Shown: piece after piece, positions 8,335 to 17,067 of the stretch
Layout of the letters: each line of letters starts with the position of its first letter
Numbering within the stretch: the first letter of the stretch is position 1
NCBI RefSeq assembly: GCF_965139615.1
Contig: NZ_CBCSIQ010000020.1
Span: 7,144 to 71,143, forward strand
DNA from: Kerstersia similis
GTDB taxonomy: Bacteria; Pseudomonadota; Gammaproteobacteria; Burkholderiales; Burkholderiaceae_B
Direction: 5' to 3'
DNA: 64,000 bases
The notes under the pieces: model-generated
Database searches by the model: none
Seen by the model: the letters and a program-made list of their open reading frames with translations, nothing else
What the model was told of the DNA's origin: nothing
Translations under genes and position numbers: made by a program

Positions 8335-9612
8335 TCAATGCAGTGATTTGATCGCTGAGGCTGGACAACGCCGCGCAACGCCGGAAGGGTCCTCGCCATA
8401 GACGAAGATCCTGTGGCGTAGCGACACCGCCAGCCCGGTCACCAGGCACAGGCCCGCCATCAAGCCGAACAGCATGCCGGGATAGCCGCAGGCATCCAGC
8501 AGGACGCCAGCCAGCATGGGCACGGTGGTGCGGCCGATCACGAACAGGCTGGACTGCAGGCCGTAATCGAGCGCCGCCAGGCCGGTGCGGGCGTGATACA
8601 TCATCAGGCCGAATACCAGGCCGGCCGATGCGCCCATCATCAGCGCCACCGCCATGGCCGCGCCGACCAGCATGCCGGGCCCCGCCTGGAACCACACCGC
8701 ACCGCCCAGCAAGCCCAGGGCCAGCACATTGCCCACAGCAAACCAGACCAGCGCCTGACGCGCCCCGCTGCGCCGCGATACCCGGCTGCCAGCCATGCTG
8801 GCAATGGCGGCCACCAGGCCGCCGGCCACACCGATGGTCAGGGCGATATGCTCGGGCGCGAAGCCCATGTCCAGCATCAGGGGCTTGAGATAAACCCATA
8901 CGGCACCGATCAGCGGGTAATAAAGCACCAGCAATACGGCCCAGGCTCGGTGCTGCGGCAGCGCAAACCAGGACAGCCATTCCCGCAGGCCTGCCAGGGC
9001 TGGCGGCGGGCCCGCCGTCACGCCCTGCCCTCCCCTGGACCGCAGCCAGGGCACCAGCAGCACCGCTGCCAGCATGCCTGCGGCCAGCGCGAAGAAAGGC
9101 CAGCCCCAGCCAGCGCGAGCCTGCAGCATCAGCATCAGGCCGCCGCCCACGATGGCGCCCAGCGATGTCGCAGCCGACCGTATCGCGCCTGCGCGCATGC
9201 GCTCGGATTCCGGCAGAATGCGTATCGCCAGCGCGTTGACGGGTACGTCCGCCCAGGTGCCGCACAGGCTGACCAGCATGGCCAGCGCAAACAGCGCCAG
9301 GTAGGAGGTGTGCTGCAAATCGTTAAGGCCCAGCAGCAACAGGGCGGCAGCGTAGGCCAAGCCCAGCAGGACGGCCCAGTTTCGGTAGCTGGCGGTATCC
9401 CGCCCCAGCCGCCAGCGATCGACCGGCGTGGCCAGCACGAACTTGAGCATGGCCGGCAAGCCAGCCATCTGTATCATGCCGATTTCCGTGCCGCTCCAGC
9501 CATGCTGGCGCATCACCAGCGGCAAACCGACGAACAGGTAGATCATCGGTGCGGTCAGCATCAGGTTGAGCCAACCCAGCAGCAATTGCTGCGGCCACCA
9601 GGAACGACTCAT
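8335..9612 (-). CDS. Second MFS siderophore permease, RhtX/FptX-like
   Basis: This 425-residue protein has about twelve membrane helices. Its N-terminal pattern, PLVMRQHGWSGTEIGMIQM then LPAMLKFVLATPVDRW, matches the RhtX/FptX layout and parallels the permease at 1775. The start at 9612 (MSRSWWPQQ) overlaps the methyltransferase stop as ATGA. FptX and RhtX are sufficient for inner-membrane uptake of pyochelin and rhizobactin respectively. Having such a permease directly after the outer-membrane receptor and methyltransferase suggests it carries the same substrate. Why two such permeases and an ABC pair coexist is not clear. Confidence 0.8.
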   Translation of the reverse strand: MSRSWWPQQLLLGWLNLMLTAPMIYLFVGLPLVMRQHGWSGTEIGMIQMAGLPAMLKFVLATPVDRWRLGRDTASYRNWAVLLGLAYAAALLLLGLNDLQHTSYLALFALAMLVSLCGTWADVPVNALAIRILPESERMRAGAIRSAATSLGAIVGGGLMLMLQARAGWGWPFFALAAGMLAAVLLVPWLRSRGGQGVTAGPPPALAGLREWLSWFALPQHRAWAVLLVLYYPLIGAVWVYLKPLMLDMGFAPEHIALTIGVAGGLVAAIASMAGSRVSRRSGARQALVWFAVGNVLALGLLGGAVWFQAGPGMLVGAAMAVALMMGASAGLVFGLMMYHARTGLAALDYGLQSSLFVIGRTTVPMLAGVLLDACGYPGMLFGLMAGLCLVTGLAVSLRHRIFVYGEDPSGVARRCPASAIKSLH

Positions 9613-10664
9613 GCCTTGCGCCCCAGATGCAGCCACACCGGCGCCATGGGGAAATCCGTCCGGCCCAGCGTATGGATGTCTGTGCATCCAGCCTGCGCCA
9701 GCCAGTGCGGGATATCACCCGCCTGTGGCAACCGGTTGCCGCGCAGCATCACCGTGCCATAGAACGGCAACACCTGCGCTGCCGCCTGTGCGTCGTCCGG
9801 CAGTTCCGCGTGCGCCAGCACCAGCCAGCCGCCCGGCGCCAGCGCACCGAACATTTTGCACACCGCCTGCTGCGGATCGCGCAGGAAATGCAGTACGGCA
9901 GAGCACCAGATCAGACCATAAGCGCTGCCGATCGCATCGGTATCCAGGTCGCAACCCAAGGCAGTCATCCGATCACCCAGCCCGGCCTGGGCGATATTTT
10001 CGCGGGCAACTGCGGCCGTGCCGGGCTGGTCGCAAACAGTGCCTTGCCAGCCAGGCAGGTGCTGCGCCAGCGCGATGCCGACATGGCCCGGCCCGCCACC
10101 GAAATCCAGCAGATGCCCGCCAGGCGGCAATGCCGGCAAGGCTGGCAGCAGGCGCAGCACGGCCGGCACGGTAACGGCCAGTTGTTCCTGCCCGATCTGT
10201 TCACGGGCCGCCTGCGCCCAGCTGGTTCCGCCCTGGTCAGGCTTGGCAGGCGCCGGTTGCCCCTGAAGGCCATCACGCAGCAAAGCCTCCCATTGACTGG
10301 CAAAACGCGCCAGGAAACGGTTGCGGTAGCGCCAGGCCTGCGCGCAGTTGTCCGGCGATGCATCACTGAAAAAGCGCTTCGCCAGTGCCGATGCCACATA
10401 GGCCGGTACAGGCGCAGCGGCAGGTGTTGCCGATGCGGCGGGCCGCAGGCGCTCCAGCAATTCCATGCTCCACAGCAGGTCCAGCCACACTGCCGTCGCG
10501 GCAGGGTCCAGGCCCAGCTGCCCGGCCAGGGCATCGGCTGTGAGCGGCTGCCGCAGGCGCATGAACAGATCGTGTGCGATGGCCTGTTCCAGCGCCTGGG
10601 CCTGCATGGGCGCTGCGGCGATGTTCCAGAACGGTTGCAAGGGGTGTGGGGTATGAAAACTCAT
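9609..10664 (-). CDS. SAM-dependent methyltransferase, O-methyltransferase (Methyltransf_2) type
   Basis: This 351-residue enzyme has an N-terminal winged-helix dimerisation part at about residues 10-75. The Rossmann core follows, with motif I LLDFGGGPGHVGIALAQHLP and the downstream motif VLHFLRDPQQAV ... LAPGGWLVLAHAEL. The order is that of plant/bacterial O-methyltransferases of the hydroxyindole/caffeate type. It lies 10 bases after the TonB receptor stop and overlaps the permease gene by four bases. It is therefore embedded in an uptake operon, not a biosynthetic one. Its substrate may be the imported siderophore or a breakdown product; nothing in the sequence settles this. Confidence 0.8.
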   Translation of the reverse strand: MSFHTPHPLQPFWNIAAAPMQAQALEQAIAHDLFMRLRQPLTADALAGQLGLDPAATAVWLDLLWSMELLERLRPAASATPAAAPVPAYVASALAKRFFSDASPDNCAQAWRYRNRFLARFASQWEALLRDGLQGQPAPAKPDQGGTSWAQAAREQIGQEQLAVTVPAVLRLLPALPALPPGGHLLDFGGGPGHVGIALAQHLPGWQGTVCDQPGTAAVARENIAQAGLGDRMTALGCDLDTDAIGSAYGLIWCSAVLHFLRDPQQAVCKMFGALAPGGWLVLAHAELPDDAQAAAQVLPFYGTVMLRGNRLPQAGDIPHWLAQAGCTDIHTLGRTDFPMAPVWLHLGRKA

Positions 10665-10674
10665 GACCCACCCC

Positions 10675-12699
10675 TCACATGCGCCAGGTCAGGCGCGCGC
10701 CGATTTCGCGCGGCGGGCTGTAGATGGTGACGTACCCCCCCTGGTAGCCCGCAGCATCGTAGGTTTTGTCGGCCAGGTTGTTGACGTAGGCGGCAATTTC
10801 CCAGTCGCCACGCTGGTAGCCCGCCACCAGGTTGACCAGGCCATAGCCATTGCGCCGGTACTGGTTGGCAGCATCCAGGTAGATCTTGCTGCTGCCCACC
10901 AGGCTGGCCTGGGCGTACCAGCCCTGCGGCGCGTCGTAGCGAACGCCGACATGCCCGGTCATCCGGGGTGCGAAGTTGTTGTCATTGCCCGCGTAATTCG
11001 CCGCGCCATCCTCGAAGCTGTCGAACGTGGTGCGGTTCCAGGCCATGCCTCCGGTCAGGCGCCAGTTGCTGCCCAGCAGGTAGTCCATGTCCAGTTCCAG
11101 GCCCTTGGAGGTCGCCCTGGCAGCGCTGGCGGTGTAGATCACGCCGGGCGCCGGCTGCATCTGCACCTGCATGTTATCGACCTTCATGATGTACGCCGCC
11201 ATCGAGTAGCGCAGGCGTTTTTCCAGCGCCCAGCCCTTGAGACCGGTTTCATAGGACCAGTTTTCCTCAGGGTCGTAGGATGGGTAATCCAGCGCGGAAA
11301 CAAAGATGTTGTAGCCACCGGCGCGGATACCGCGGCTCACGCTGGCATACCACTGGTGCTCAGGATTGATCTGGTACTGCAAGGCCAGCTTGGGAGAAAA
11401 GTGGGTCCAGTCCTCTTTTTTCCGCACGCCGCTATCGGGGCGCACTTCTGCCGAGTTCCGCTCGATTCGCCCGCCTGCCGACACGCTCCAGGCATCGTCC
11501 AGCGGCACGTTCCAGTTCGTGAACAGCGCCAGGGATTGCGTTTTCAGCTTGGCGCGGTAATTGAGGAACATCGGGCCACGCTTGGTGAAGTTGCGCAGAT
11601 TGTTGTCGCTCTGGTCGCCATACACGCCGACCAGCCAATCTGCGCGGCCCAGATTGCCTTCCATGCGGAATTCCTGCGACCAGGTTCCCAGCTTGTTGTC
11701 GCGGCCGATATACAGCGTTTCTACCGGCATGAAGTCGGTATCCTGCTGGATCTTGTCACGGAAATGGTTGTAGGCCGTGATGGAACGCAGGCGCAGCCCG
11801 GACGCCAACACATGCGAGGCATTGAGCGAAACCGTCTGCCCCAACGACCGGTTCCAGCTGGGCGTGCCGGATTCGACCTCCGCCCGGGGCGTACCAACAT
11901 TGCCCCACAGGGCCGCGCCGTCGTCATAATCCTGCCTGACATAGCGCAGCACCACGTCCGTGGCGGCCGAGGGCGTCCAGCGCAGGCCGAGATTCAAATC
12001 CTTGTGGTCGCGCTTGTCTTCCTTGCCGCCGCTGTAGGTATTGCGAATGAAGCCGCCCTGCTTCAGCCAAGAACCCGACAGGCTGGCATACAGCGTGTCT
12101 TCGACCAGCGGCTGGCTGAGCGAAAAGCGCATGGCGCGCCTGTCATGGTTACCCAGGTCAGCCGTCACGCTGGCGCGCGGCGTATTGTCCATAGGCTGCG
12201 TGTAAAAGGAAATCACGCCGGATTCGGCATTGCGGCCATACAGCGTGGATTGGGGACCGCGCAACACTTCGATGCGGTCCAGGTCCAGGAAGCTATTTTC
12301 ATAGCCCTGCGCAGTCAGCGTCGGCACGCCATCGACCAGCATCAGCACCGAGGTGGAGAACGAGTGAATGCTGGCGGTCAGGCCGCGCATGACCGGCGCC
12401 TTCATGCCGGGTTGCCCGAAAGGCTGGAACGACAGGCCCGCCACCCTGCCTTCGAGCTGCTCCATGCTGGTAATGCCTGATTGCTCCAGTTCGACGCCGT
12501 CAATCACGGCGACGCTGGCAGGCACCTGCTCTATCGGCCGCTCGACTTTGTCCGAACTGACGGTGATGGCAGGCAACGCCGCCACGCCCGCCCCCGTGTT
12601 TTCCACGGAGGCGTCAGCGGCAACAGCCATGGCGGGCAGGGTGAATACAGGCAGGGCAAGCCGGAGGGCGCACCCCAGCGCACGGGATTCGAATTTCAT
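10675..12699 (-). CDS. TonB-dependent outer-membrane receptor, FyuA/FptA-like
   Basis: This 674-residue receptor has a signal peptide MKFESRALGCALRLALPVFT... ending near AVAADA and a TonB-box-like PAITVSSDK. The plug domain contains VPASVAVIDGVELEQSGI and DRIEVLRGPQSTLYGRNAES, and a 22-strand-type barrel follows. Length and motifs fit siderophore receptors of the pesticin/yersiniabactin type. The chosen ATG at 12699 has an AGG-type site upstream. It is the first gene of a five-gene operon. The final residue is methionine (RLTWRM) where an aromatic residue is usual for barrel proteins. The substrate is not predictable from the sequence. Confidence 0.88.
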   Translation of the reverse strand: MKFESRALGCALRLALPVFTLPAMAVAADASVENTGAGVAALPAITVSSDKVERPIEQVPASVAVIDGVELEQSGITSMEQLEGRVAGLSFQPFGQPGMKAPVMRGLTASIHSFSTSVLMLVDGVPTLTAQGYENSFLDLDRIEVLRGPQSTLYGRNAESGVISFYTQPMDNTPRASVTADLGNHDRRAMRFSLSQPLVEDTLYASLSGSWLKQGGFIRNTYSGGKEDKRDHKDLNLGLRWTPSAATDVVLRYVRQDYDDGAALWGNVGTPRAEVESGTPSWNRSLGQTVSLNASHVLASGLRLRSITAYNHFRDKIQQDTDFMPVETLYIGRDNKLGTWSQEFRMEGNLGRADWLVGVYGDQSDNNLRNFTKRGPMFLNYRAKLKTQSLALFTNWNVPLDDAWSVSAGGRIERNSAEVRPDSGVRKKEDWTHFSPKLALQYQINPEHQWYASVSRGIRAGGYNIFVSALDYPSYDPEENWSYETGLKGWALEKRLRYSMAAYIMKVDNMQVQMQPAPGVIYTASAARATSKGLELDMDYLLGSNWRLTGGMAWNRTTFDSFEDGAANYAGNDNNFAPRMTGHVGVRYDAPQGWYAQASLVGSSKIYLDAANQYRRNGYGLVNLVAGYQRGDWEIAAYVNNLADKTYDAAGYQGGYVTIYSPPREIGARLTWRM

Positions 12700-12754
12700 G
12701 TCATAACCTGGAAAGAGAGCCGGGCAGGAAGCGCCCAATGACCTTCCCGGCCAC

Positions 12755-12787
12755 TATAATTCGCACTCGAGAATGGATTTCATTCAA
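12755..12787. promoter_or_regulatory. Possible araC-2 promoter (TATAAT) with a Fur-like palindrome
   Basis: A perfect TATAAT at 12755-12760 on the plus strand is followed by GAGAATGGATTTCATTCAA at 12769-12787. That sequence contains the inverted repeat GAATG/CATTC and matches 11 of 19 Fur consensus positions. No good -35 hexamer sits at the normal spacing, as is usual for activator-dependent promoters. The 177-bp gap between the receptor gene and araC-2 must hold both divergent promoters, so iron control of one or both is plausible. Confidence 0.4.
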
Positions 12788-12876
12788 TATTTTGGCGAAC
12801 TGGATTCTTTCTTCGGCATTCAGGAGCCAGGCTCAGGCCGCCAATATGGCGCCAGCCGGATCAACAGGGGGCGAGC

Positions 12877-13824
12877 ATGATCTACCGTCTGAACGCAGCG
12901 GATATTCCCGCGCCGGTACGCCTGCGCCAGGGCGCCTGGCTGCGCTCCCGGTTGCCAGGTGAATTGGGCGAGTGCATCAACGATATCTGCCAGATCGACG
13001 ATGGCCTGGCCCTGGCCTATACCCACTATCACCCCCGACGCGACCTGTTGGAGACCAGCGCCATCGAGCGTGAAAACCGGGTGCTGACCATTGTGGTGGC
13101 GCTGGAAGGCGAATCCAGCATCCTGGGCGGCGACGGCCAGCGCTTCGACTTCGTGGCCGGCCACAGCACGCTGGCCGCGCTGTCCAGCGGCCGTGGGGAA
13201 CGCCGCTTTTCGGCCAACCGGCCGGTCCGCCAATTGCGCCTGATTGCCAATGAAGCCCTGCTGCAACGCTTTCAGCTGGAGCATCTGCTTGACGGCGTCG
13301 GCACACAGCACCGTTTCCGCCATATTTCCTTCAGCAAGGACAACGGCGCGACCCAGCAACTGGCGCATACGCTGCTGCATCTGCACCGCCGCAATGCCGG
13401 CAGGCTGGAACTGCAGATCGCGGCGCTCGGCCTGTTGGCGGAACAGACCCGGCCGCTGATTCCCGCCAGCACGCCAGCGTCGAGGCTGAGCCCGGACGAC
13501 CAGGAAAAAATCCTGCGCGCGCGAGACATCCTGCTCAAGGAATATGCGAAACCGCTCACCATCGCCTATCTGAGCACGACTGTCGGCACCAATGATTTCA
13601 AGCTCAAGCAGGGTTTCAGGGAATTGTTCGACACCAGTCCCTACCGCCTGCTAACCGCCATCAGGATGGAAAAAGCCAGGGAATTGCTGGAAACAGGGGC
13701 CCGCGTCTCAACAGCCGCCTATCAGGTCGGCTATCAACATCTGTCGAGCTTCAGTACGGCCTTCGAACGCTACTACGGCCATGCTCCAAAAAGCGTGGCC
13801 CATACGGGCAAGGCACGCCGCTGA
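12877..13824 (+). CDS. AraC/XylS-family regulator (PchR type), araC-2
   Basis: This 315-residue protein has an N-terminal ligand-binding part (about 1-200) and a C-terminal double helix-turn-helix. The latter contains PLTIAYLSTTVGTNDFKLKQ and VSTAAYQVGYQHLSSFSTAF followed by GHAPKSV. The second motif is typical of the PchR subgroup, which is activated by the ferric siderophore. The ATG at 12877 follows GGGGGCGAG. It is divergent from the TonB receptor operon, its likely target. It is clearly different in sequence from araC-1, so the region has two regulators, one next to each operon. Its stop is only 22 bases from the convergent fliA stop. Confidence 0.85.
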   Translation: MIYRLNAADIPAPVRLRQGAWLRSRLPGELGECINDICQIDDGLALAYTHYHPRRDLLETSAIERENRVLTIVVALEGESSILGGDGQRFDFVAGHSTLAALSSGRGERRFSANRPVRQLRLIANEALLQRFQLEHLLDGVGTQHRFRHISFSKDNGATQQLAHTLLHLHRRNAGRLELQIAALGLLAEQTRPLIPASTPASRLSPDDQEKILRARDILLKEYAKPLTIAYLSTTVGTNDFKLKQGFRELFDTSPYRLLTAIRMEKARELLETGARVSTAAYQVGYQHLSSFSTAFERYYGHAPKSVAHTGKARR

Positions 13825-13846
13825 TACCCGGCAACACTGTCTGCCA

Positions 13847-14593
13847 TCAACCCAGCAGGCGTTCGTCTGCCAAGGCTTCGTCGCGGCGGTCCCAGTCGCG
13901 GCCGGCCATGAAAGCGCGTATGCGGGCCATGGCTTGCGTGCGCAGCTGGCAGACCCGCCCTTCGGTCACTCCCAGGATCAGCGCCACTTCCTTGAGGTTC
14001 AAGTCTTCCTGGTAGAGCAAGGATAGCAACAGCTTTTCCCGTTCCGGCAATCGTTCCAGCGCGTCGATGAGCACCGTGCGGAAATCGGCCTGCATCATGG
14101 CATTGAGCGGATTGGCCCGGCCCTGGTCGGAAAAAATCCAGTCATGGCCGAATTCCTCCGGGCCATGAGCCAGGTCTTCCGCATACACCAGTTGCGCGCC
14201 ATGGGCGTCTTGCAGCATTTCATGGTACTGCGGCAGGCTGACGCCCAATTCCTCGGCCATGGCCGCCTCGGTCGCCGCCTGCCCGGTGCGGGCCTCGACG
14301 CTGCGCATGGCATCCTCGATGCGGCGCGCTTTTTCGCGTACGCCACGTGACAGCCAATCCATGCCGCGCAATTCGTCCATCATGGCCCCACGGATGCGTT
14401 GGGTCGCATAGGTGGCAAATTGGGCATGCGGCATTTTCCGGTATTTGCGCACGGCATCGAGCAGGCCCATGCTGCCTGCCTGTATCAGGTCATCCAGCTC
14501 CACCGACGCCGGCAGGCGCGCCAGCAGGCGCAGCGCAATCCGCCGGATCAGGGGCAAATACTGTTCGATGAGTTCCGATTCTTTCAATGACAC
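13847..14593 (-). CDS. fliA: Flagellar sigma factor sigma-28
   Basis: The 248-residue product has sigma-70-family region 2 (DDLIQAGSMGLLDAVRKY, FATYATQRIRGAMMDELR) and region 4 with helix-turn-helix (LNLKEVALILGVTEGRVCQL). It directs RNA polymerase to late flagellar and chemotaxis promoters and is held inactive by FlgM until the hook is finished. The frame starts with GTG at 14593, which has only a poor ribosome-binding site. A TTG two codons later is better spaced from AGG. It lies 73 bases after fliE and is probably cotranscribed with it. The window holds at least three matching target promoters. Confidence 0.95.
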   Translation of the reverse strand: MSLKESELIEQYLPLIRRIALRLLARLPASVELDDLIQAGSMGLLDAVRKYRKMPHAQFATYATQRIRGAMMDELRGMDWLSRGVREKARRIEDAMRSVEARTGQAATEAAMAEELGVSLPQYHEMLQDAHGAQLVYAEDLAHGPEEFGHDWIFSDQGRANPLNAMMQADFRTVLIDALERLPEREKLLLSLLYQEDLNLKEVALILGVTEGRVCQLRTQAMARIRAFMAGRDWDRRDEALADERLLG

Positions 14594-14666
14594 GCCTAGC
14601 GACCATGAACGCCGGCTCCGCCTGGGCGCGGGGGAGCATCAGACATTTAGCGGGCAACCCGCCGCT

Positions 14667-15005
14667 TCAGACCGGCATGCTGGAGATTTCCTGGTAGGCC
14701 GCAACGAAGCGGTTGCGTACCTGTACCGTCATCTGAAAAGCGATGCCCGCCTTTTGCATGTCCAGCATGACATCATTGAGCGCAATGCCAGGCTGGCCGG
14801 CCTCGTAGGCTTGCGCCTGCTGATTGGCGCTTTCCTGCATGGACGACACCCGCGCCAGCGAGCGTTGCAGCTCCTGCGCAAAACCGCTTTCCCTGGCTGC
14901 GCCCGGCGCATGCAGCTCGGTCGTGGGCGCAGCGCCTGCGGCGCGGGCAAGCTCGCGCATGCTGGACAACAATTGCTCGACTCCGGACATCTGCACCATG
15001 GCCAT
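14667..15005 (-). CDS. fliE: Flagellar hook-basal body protein FliE
   Basis: This is a 112-residue protein of the usual size, with the conserved C-terminal half (GIALNDVMLDMQKAGIAFQM then VRNRFVAAYQEI). FliE joins the MS ring to the proximal rod and is the first rod component exported. The ATG at 15005 follows an AAGG site. It is divergent from fliF across a 391-bp gap and upstream of fliA on the same strand. Confidence 0.95.
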   Translation of the reverse strand: MAMVQMSGVEQLLSSMRELARAAGAAPTTELHAPGAARESGFAQELQRSLARVSSMQESANQQAQAYEAGQPGIALNDVMLDMQKAGIAFQMTVQVRNRFVAAYQEISSMPV

Positions 15006-15396
15006 TCAGACAACCTTTTGAACCCCGGCGCAAGGATTGCGCGCGGTCATGGACGCCAGGCAGCCGCGCTGCCCACCGCGGGAAATAGCCAAAACACAAT
15101 AGCAGATAACGCCGGCAGACGCAGCGTGGCAGCCAGGGCGGCAGCCTGTCTCCGGGCTATGTCCCGACCCCGTCGAAAACCTTGATACATGCGGGTTTAC
15201 CGATCAAAGAGGGTGCGCAGCAAAAATTGATTAGCGCCAAAAACGGTGCCTTTTCCGCGTTTATTACCCTACTGCCGACAGCGATAATCCCCAGCTTGAA
15301 TATAGAGGTCCGCCTCGTGCCGCAACCCGTATTTTTGTCGAGAATCCTGCTGCCGCTGCCATCGGCCTGCACCGCCCGCCCGCAAGGACTGCCCGC
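15006..15396. other. Divergent fliE/fliF intergenic control region
   Basis: This 391-bp gap contains no convincing gene. It must hold the promoters of fliE-fliA and of the long fliF operon. Around 15225-15265 it becomes AT-rich, with a loose inverted pair (TTAGCG and CGCGTTTA) that could belong to a FlhDC-type operator. A GTTT-N11-GCCGACAG string at 15259-15281 weakly resembles a sigma-28 site. Neither is strong enough to call as a promoter. Confidence 0.4.
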
Positions 15397-17067
15397 ATGA
15401 GCCAAGACGCCGTCCCGGCTCGCCAGTCCGGTTTTTTCACCCGCTTTCCACAACTGGCCTTCCTGGCTCGTCTGCCCAAGCCGGCGCTGCTGGCGGCAGG
15501 CGCCCTGGCGATTGCCTTGCTGGCAGTTGCCCTGCTGTGGTCGCGTGGCCCGGAGTACCGTGTCCTGTTTTCCAATCTGGAAGAACGTGACGGCGGGGCC
15601 ATCGTGACGGCGCTCACGCAGATGAATGTCCCCTACCGTTTCAATGAAGCGGGCACGGCACTGCTGGTGCCTGCCGAGAAAGTCCACGAAACGCGCCTGT
15701 CCCTGGCTGCCCAGGGCTTGCCCAGAGGGGGCTCGGTCGGCTTCGAGTTGCTGGACAACCCCCGTTTCGGCGCCAGCCAGTTCAGCGAACAGGTCAGCTA
15801 TCAGCGCGGCCTGGAAGGCGAACTGGCACGTTCGATCGAATCGCTTTATGCCGTCGAACGCGCCCGTGTGCATCTGGCGCTGCCGCGTCAATCGCTGTTT
15901 GTCCGGGACAGGCAAAAGCCGACCGCTTCGGTGCTGCTAACGCTCTACCCTGGCCGTCAGATCGACCATGCCCAGGTCACTGCCATTACCTGGCTGCTGG
16001 CCTCCAGCGTGCCGAATCTCAGCGCGGAAGACATTTCCGTGGTGGATCAGGGCGGCCGCCTGCTGTCCACGCCGCAGGGCGAGGAATTCGGGTTTGATGC
16101 CGACCAGCAGCGCCGCGCGCGCCAGATTGAACAGCGCGCGGAAGAACGCATTCTGGCCCTGCTGACCCCCTTGCTGGGCAACGGCAACGTGCATGCACGG
16201 GTTTCAGCAGACCTGGACGTGTCGCGCCGCGAGCAGACCTCGGAAACCTATCGTCCGAATCAGGCACCCAACGAGGGCGCCGTCCGCAGCCGGCAAAGCA
16301 ATCGCCGCGAACAGACCGGGCTGGCGCCTGCCGGCGGGCCGCCGGGGGCACTCAGCAACCAGCCCGCACCGGCAGCCGTCGCCCCGATCAATGCGCCGGC
16401 GCAAGACAACGCCGCAACACCGGCAGAGACGGCCAGACCGGCCGCCCCTGCTCAATCCAGCGCCGAAGAAACCGTCAATTACGAGGTGGACCGCACGATC
16501 GAGCATGTCCGTACGCCCGCAGGTGAAATCCGGCGCCTGTCGGTCGCTGTCGTACTGAATTACCTGCCCGACGCTCAGGGCGTGCCCCAAGCCTTGAGCC
16601 CTGAGGATATGGCCAAGCTTGAGGGCATCGTCCGTGAAGCCGTGGGCTACAACGAAGCGCGTGGCGATACCGTCAGCCTGGCCAACAGCCCCTTCAATGA
16701 AACGCTGGTACAGGCTGAAGAAACGCCCTTCTGGCGCGATCCGTTCTACCTGGACCTGGGCCGTTCCATGTTGCAATACCTGTTCTATTTCCTGCTGGCG
16801 CTGTTCGCCTGGCGTGCAGTGATCCGCCCGATACTGGCCCAGCGCCAGGCGCCAGCGTCCAATCCGGCCGTGGCCAGCGCCGCGCCCAGCGAAACGCAAA
16901 TACAGCAGATACAGGAAGCACAGAACGCCGCCCTGCGTGAGCAGCAGTTGCATGCAGAAAAGCAAAGCCATGAAAAAAATCTGGCCGCGGCCCGAGAACT
17001 CGCCCAGAAGGATCCGCGCGCCGTGGCCATGATCATCCGCGCCTGGATGGAAGGGAAAAATGGCTGA
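15397..17067 (+). CDS. fliF: Flagellar MS-ring protein FliF
   Basis: The 556-residue protein has an N-terminal membrane helix (LLAAGALAIALLAVALLW), periplasmic ring-building domains and a second membrane helix near residue 460 (LQYLFYFLLALFAWRAVI). A cytoplasmic tail follows that binds FliG. YRVLFSNLEERDGGAIV and GSVGFELLDNPRFGASQFSE are characteristic. The ATG follows AAGGA. It is the first gene of a 13-gene operon and its end overlaps fliG by eight bases. A proline/alanine-rich insertion at about 305-360 lies in the usually variable loop. Confidence 0.97.
   Translation: MSQDAVPARQSGFFTRFPQLAFLARLPKPALLAAGALAIALLAVALLWSRGPEYRVLFSNLEERDGGAIVTALTQMNVPYRFNEAGTALLVPAEKVHETRLSLAAQGLPRGGSVGFELLDNPRFGASQFSEQVSYQRGLEGELARSIESLYAVERARVHLALPRQSLFVRDRQKPTASVLLTLYPGRQIDHAQVTAITWLLASSVPNLSAEDISVVDQGGRLLSTPQGEEFGFDADQQRRARQIEQRAEERILALLTPLLGNGNVHARVSADLDVSRREQTSETYRPNQAPNEGAVRSRQSNRREQTGLAPAGGPPGALSNQPAPAAVAPINAPAQDNAATPAETARPAAPAQSSAEETVNYEVDRTIEHVRTPAGEIRRLSVAVVLNYLPDAQGVPQALSPEDMAKLEGIVREAVGYNEARGDTVSLANSPFNETLVQAEETPFWRDPFYLDLGRSMLQYLFYFLLALFAWRAVIRPILAQRQAPASNPAVASAAPSETQIQQIQEAQNAALREQQLHAEKQSHEKNLAAARELAQKDPRAVAMIIRAWMEGKNG

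Noticed and set aside
10663..12480. Long antisense open frame opposite the TonB receptor
   Set aside because: Such frames are common opposite G+C-rich genes. The minus-strand frame has clear plug and barrel motifs and this one has none.
15259..15281. GTTT-N11-GCCGACAG as a sigma-28 promoter of fliF
   Set aside because: Only half of the -35 box and six of eight -10 bases match, clearly weaker than the three accepted sites, and fliF is normally class II.
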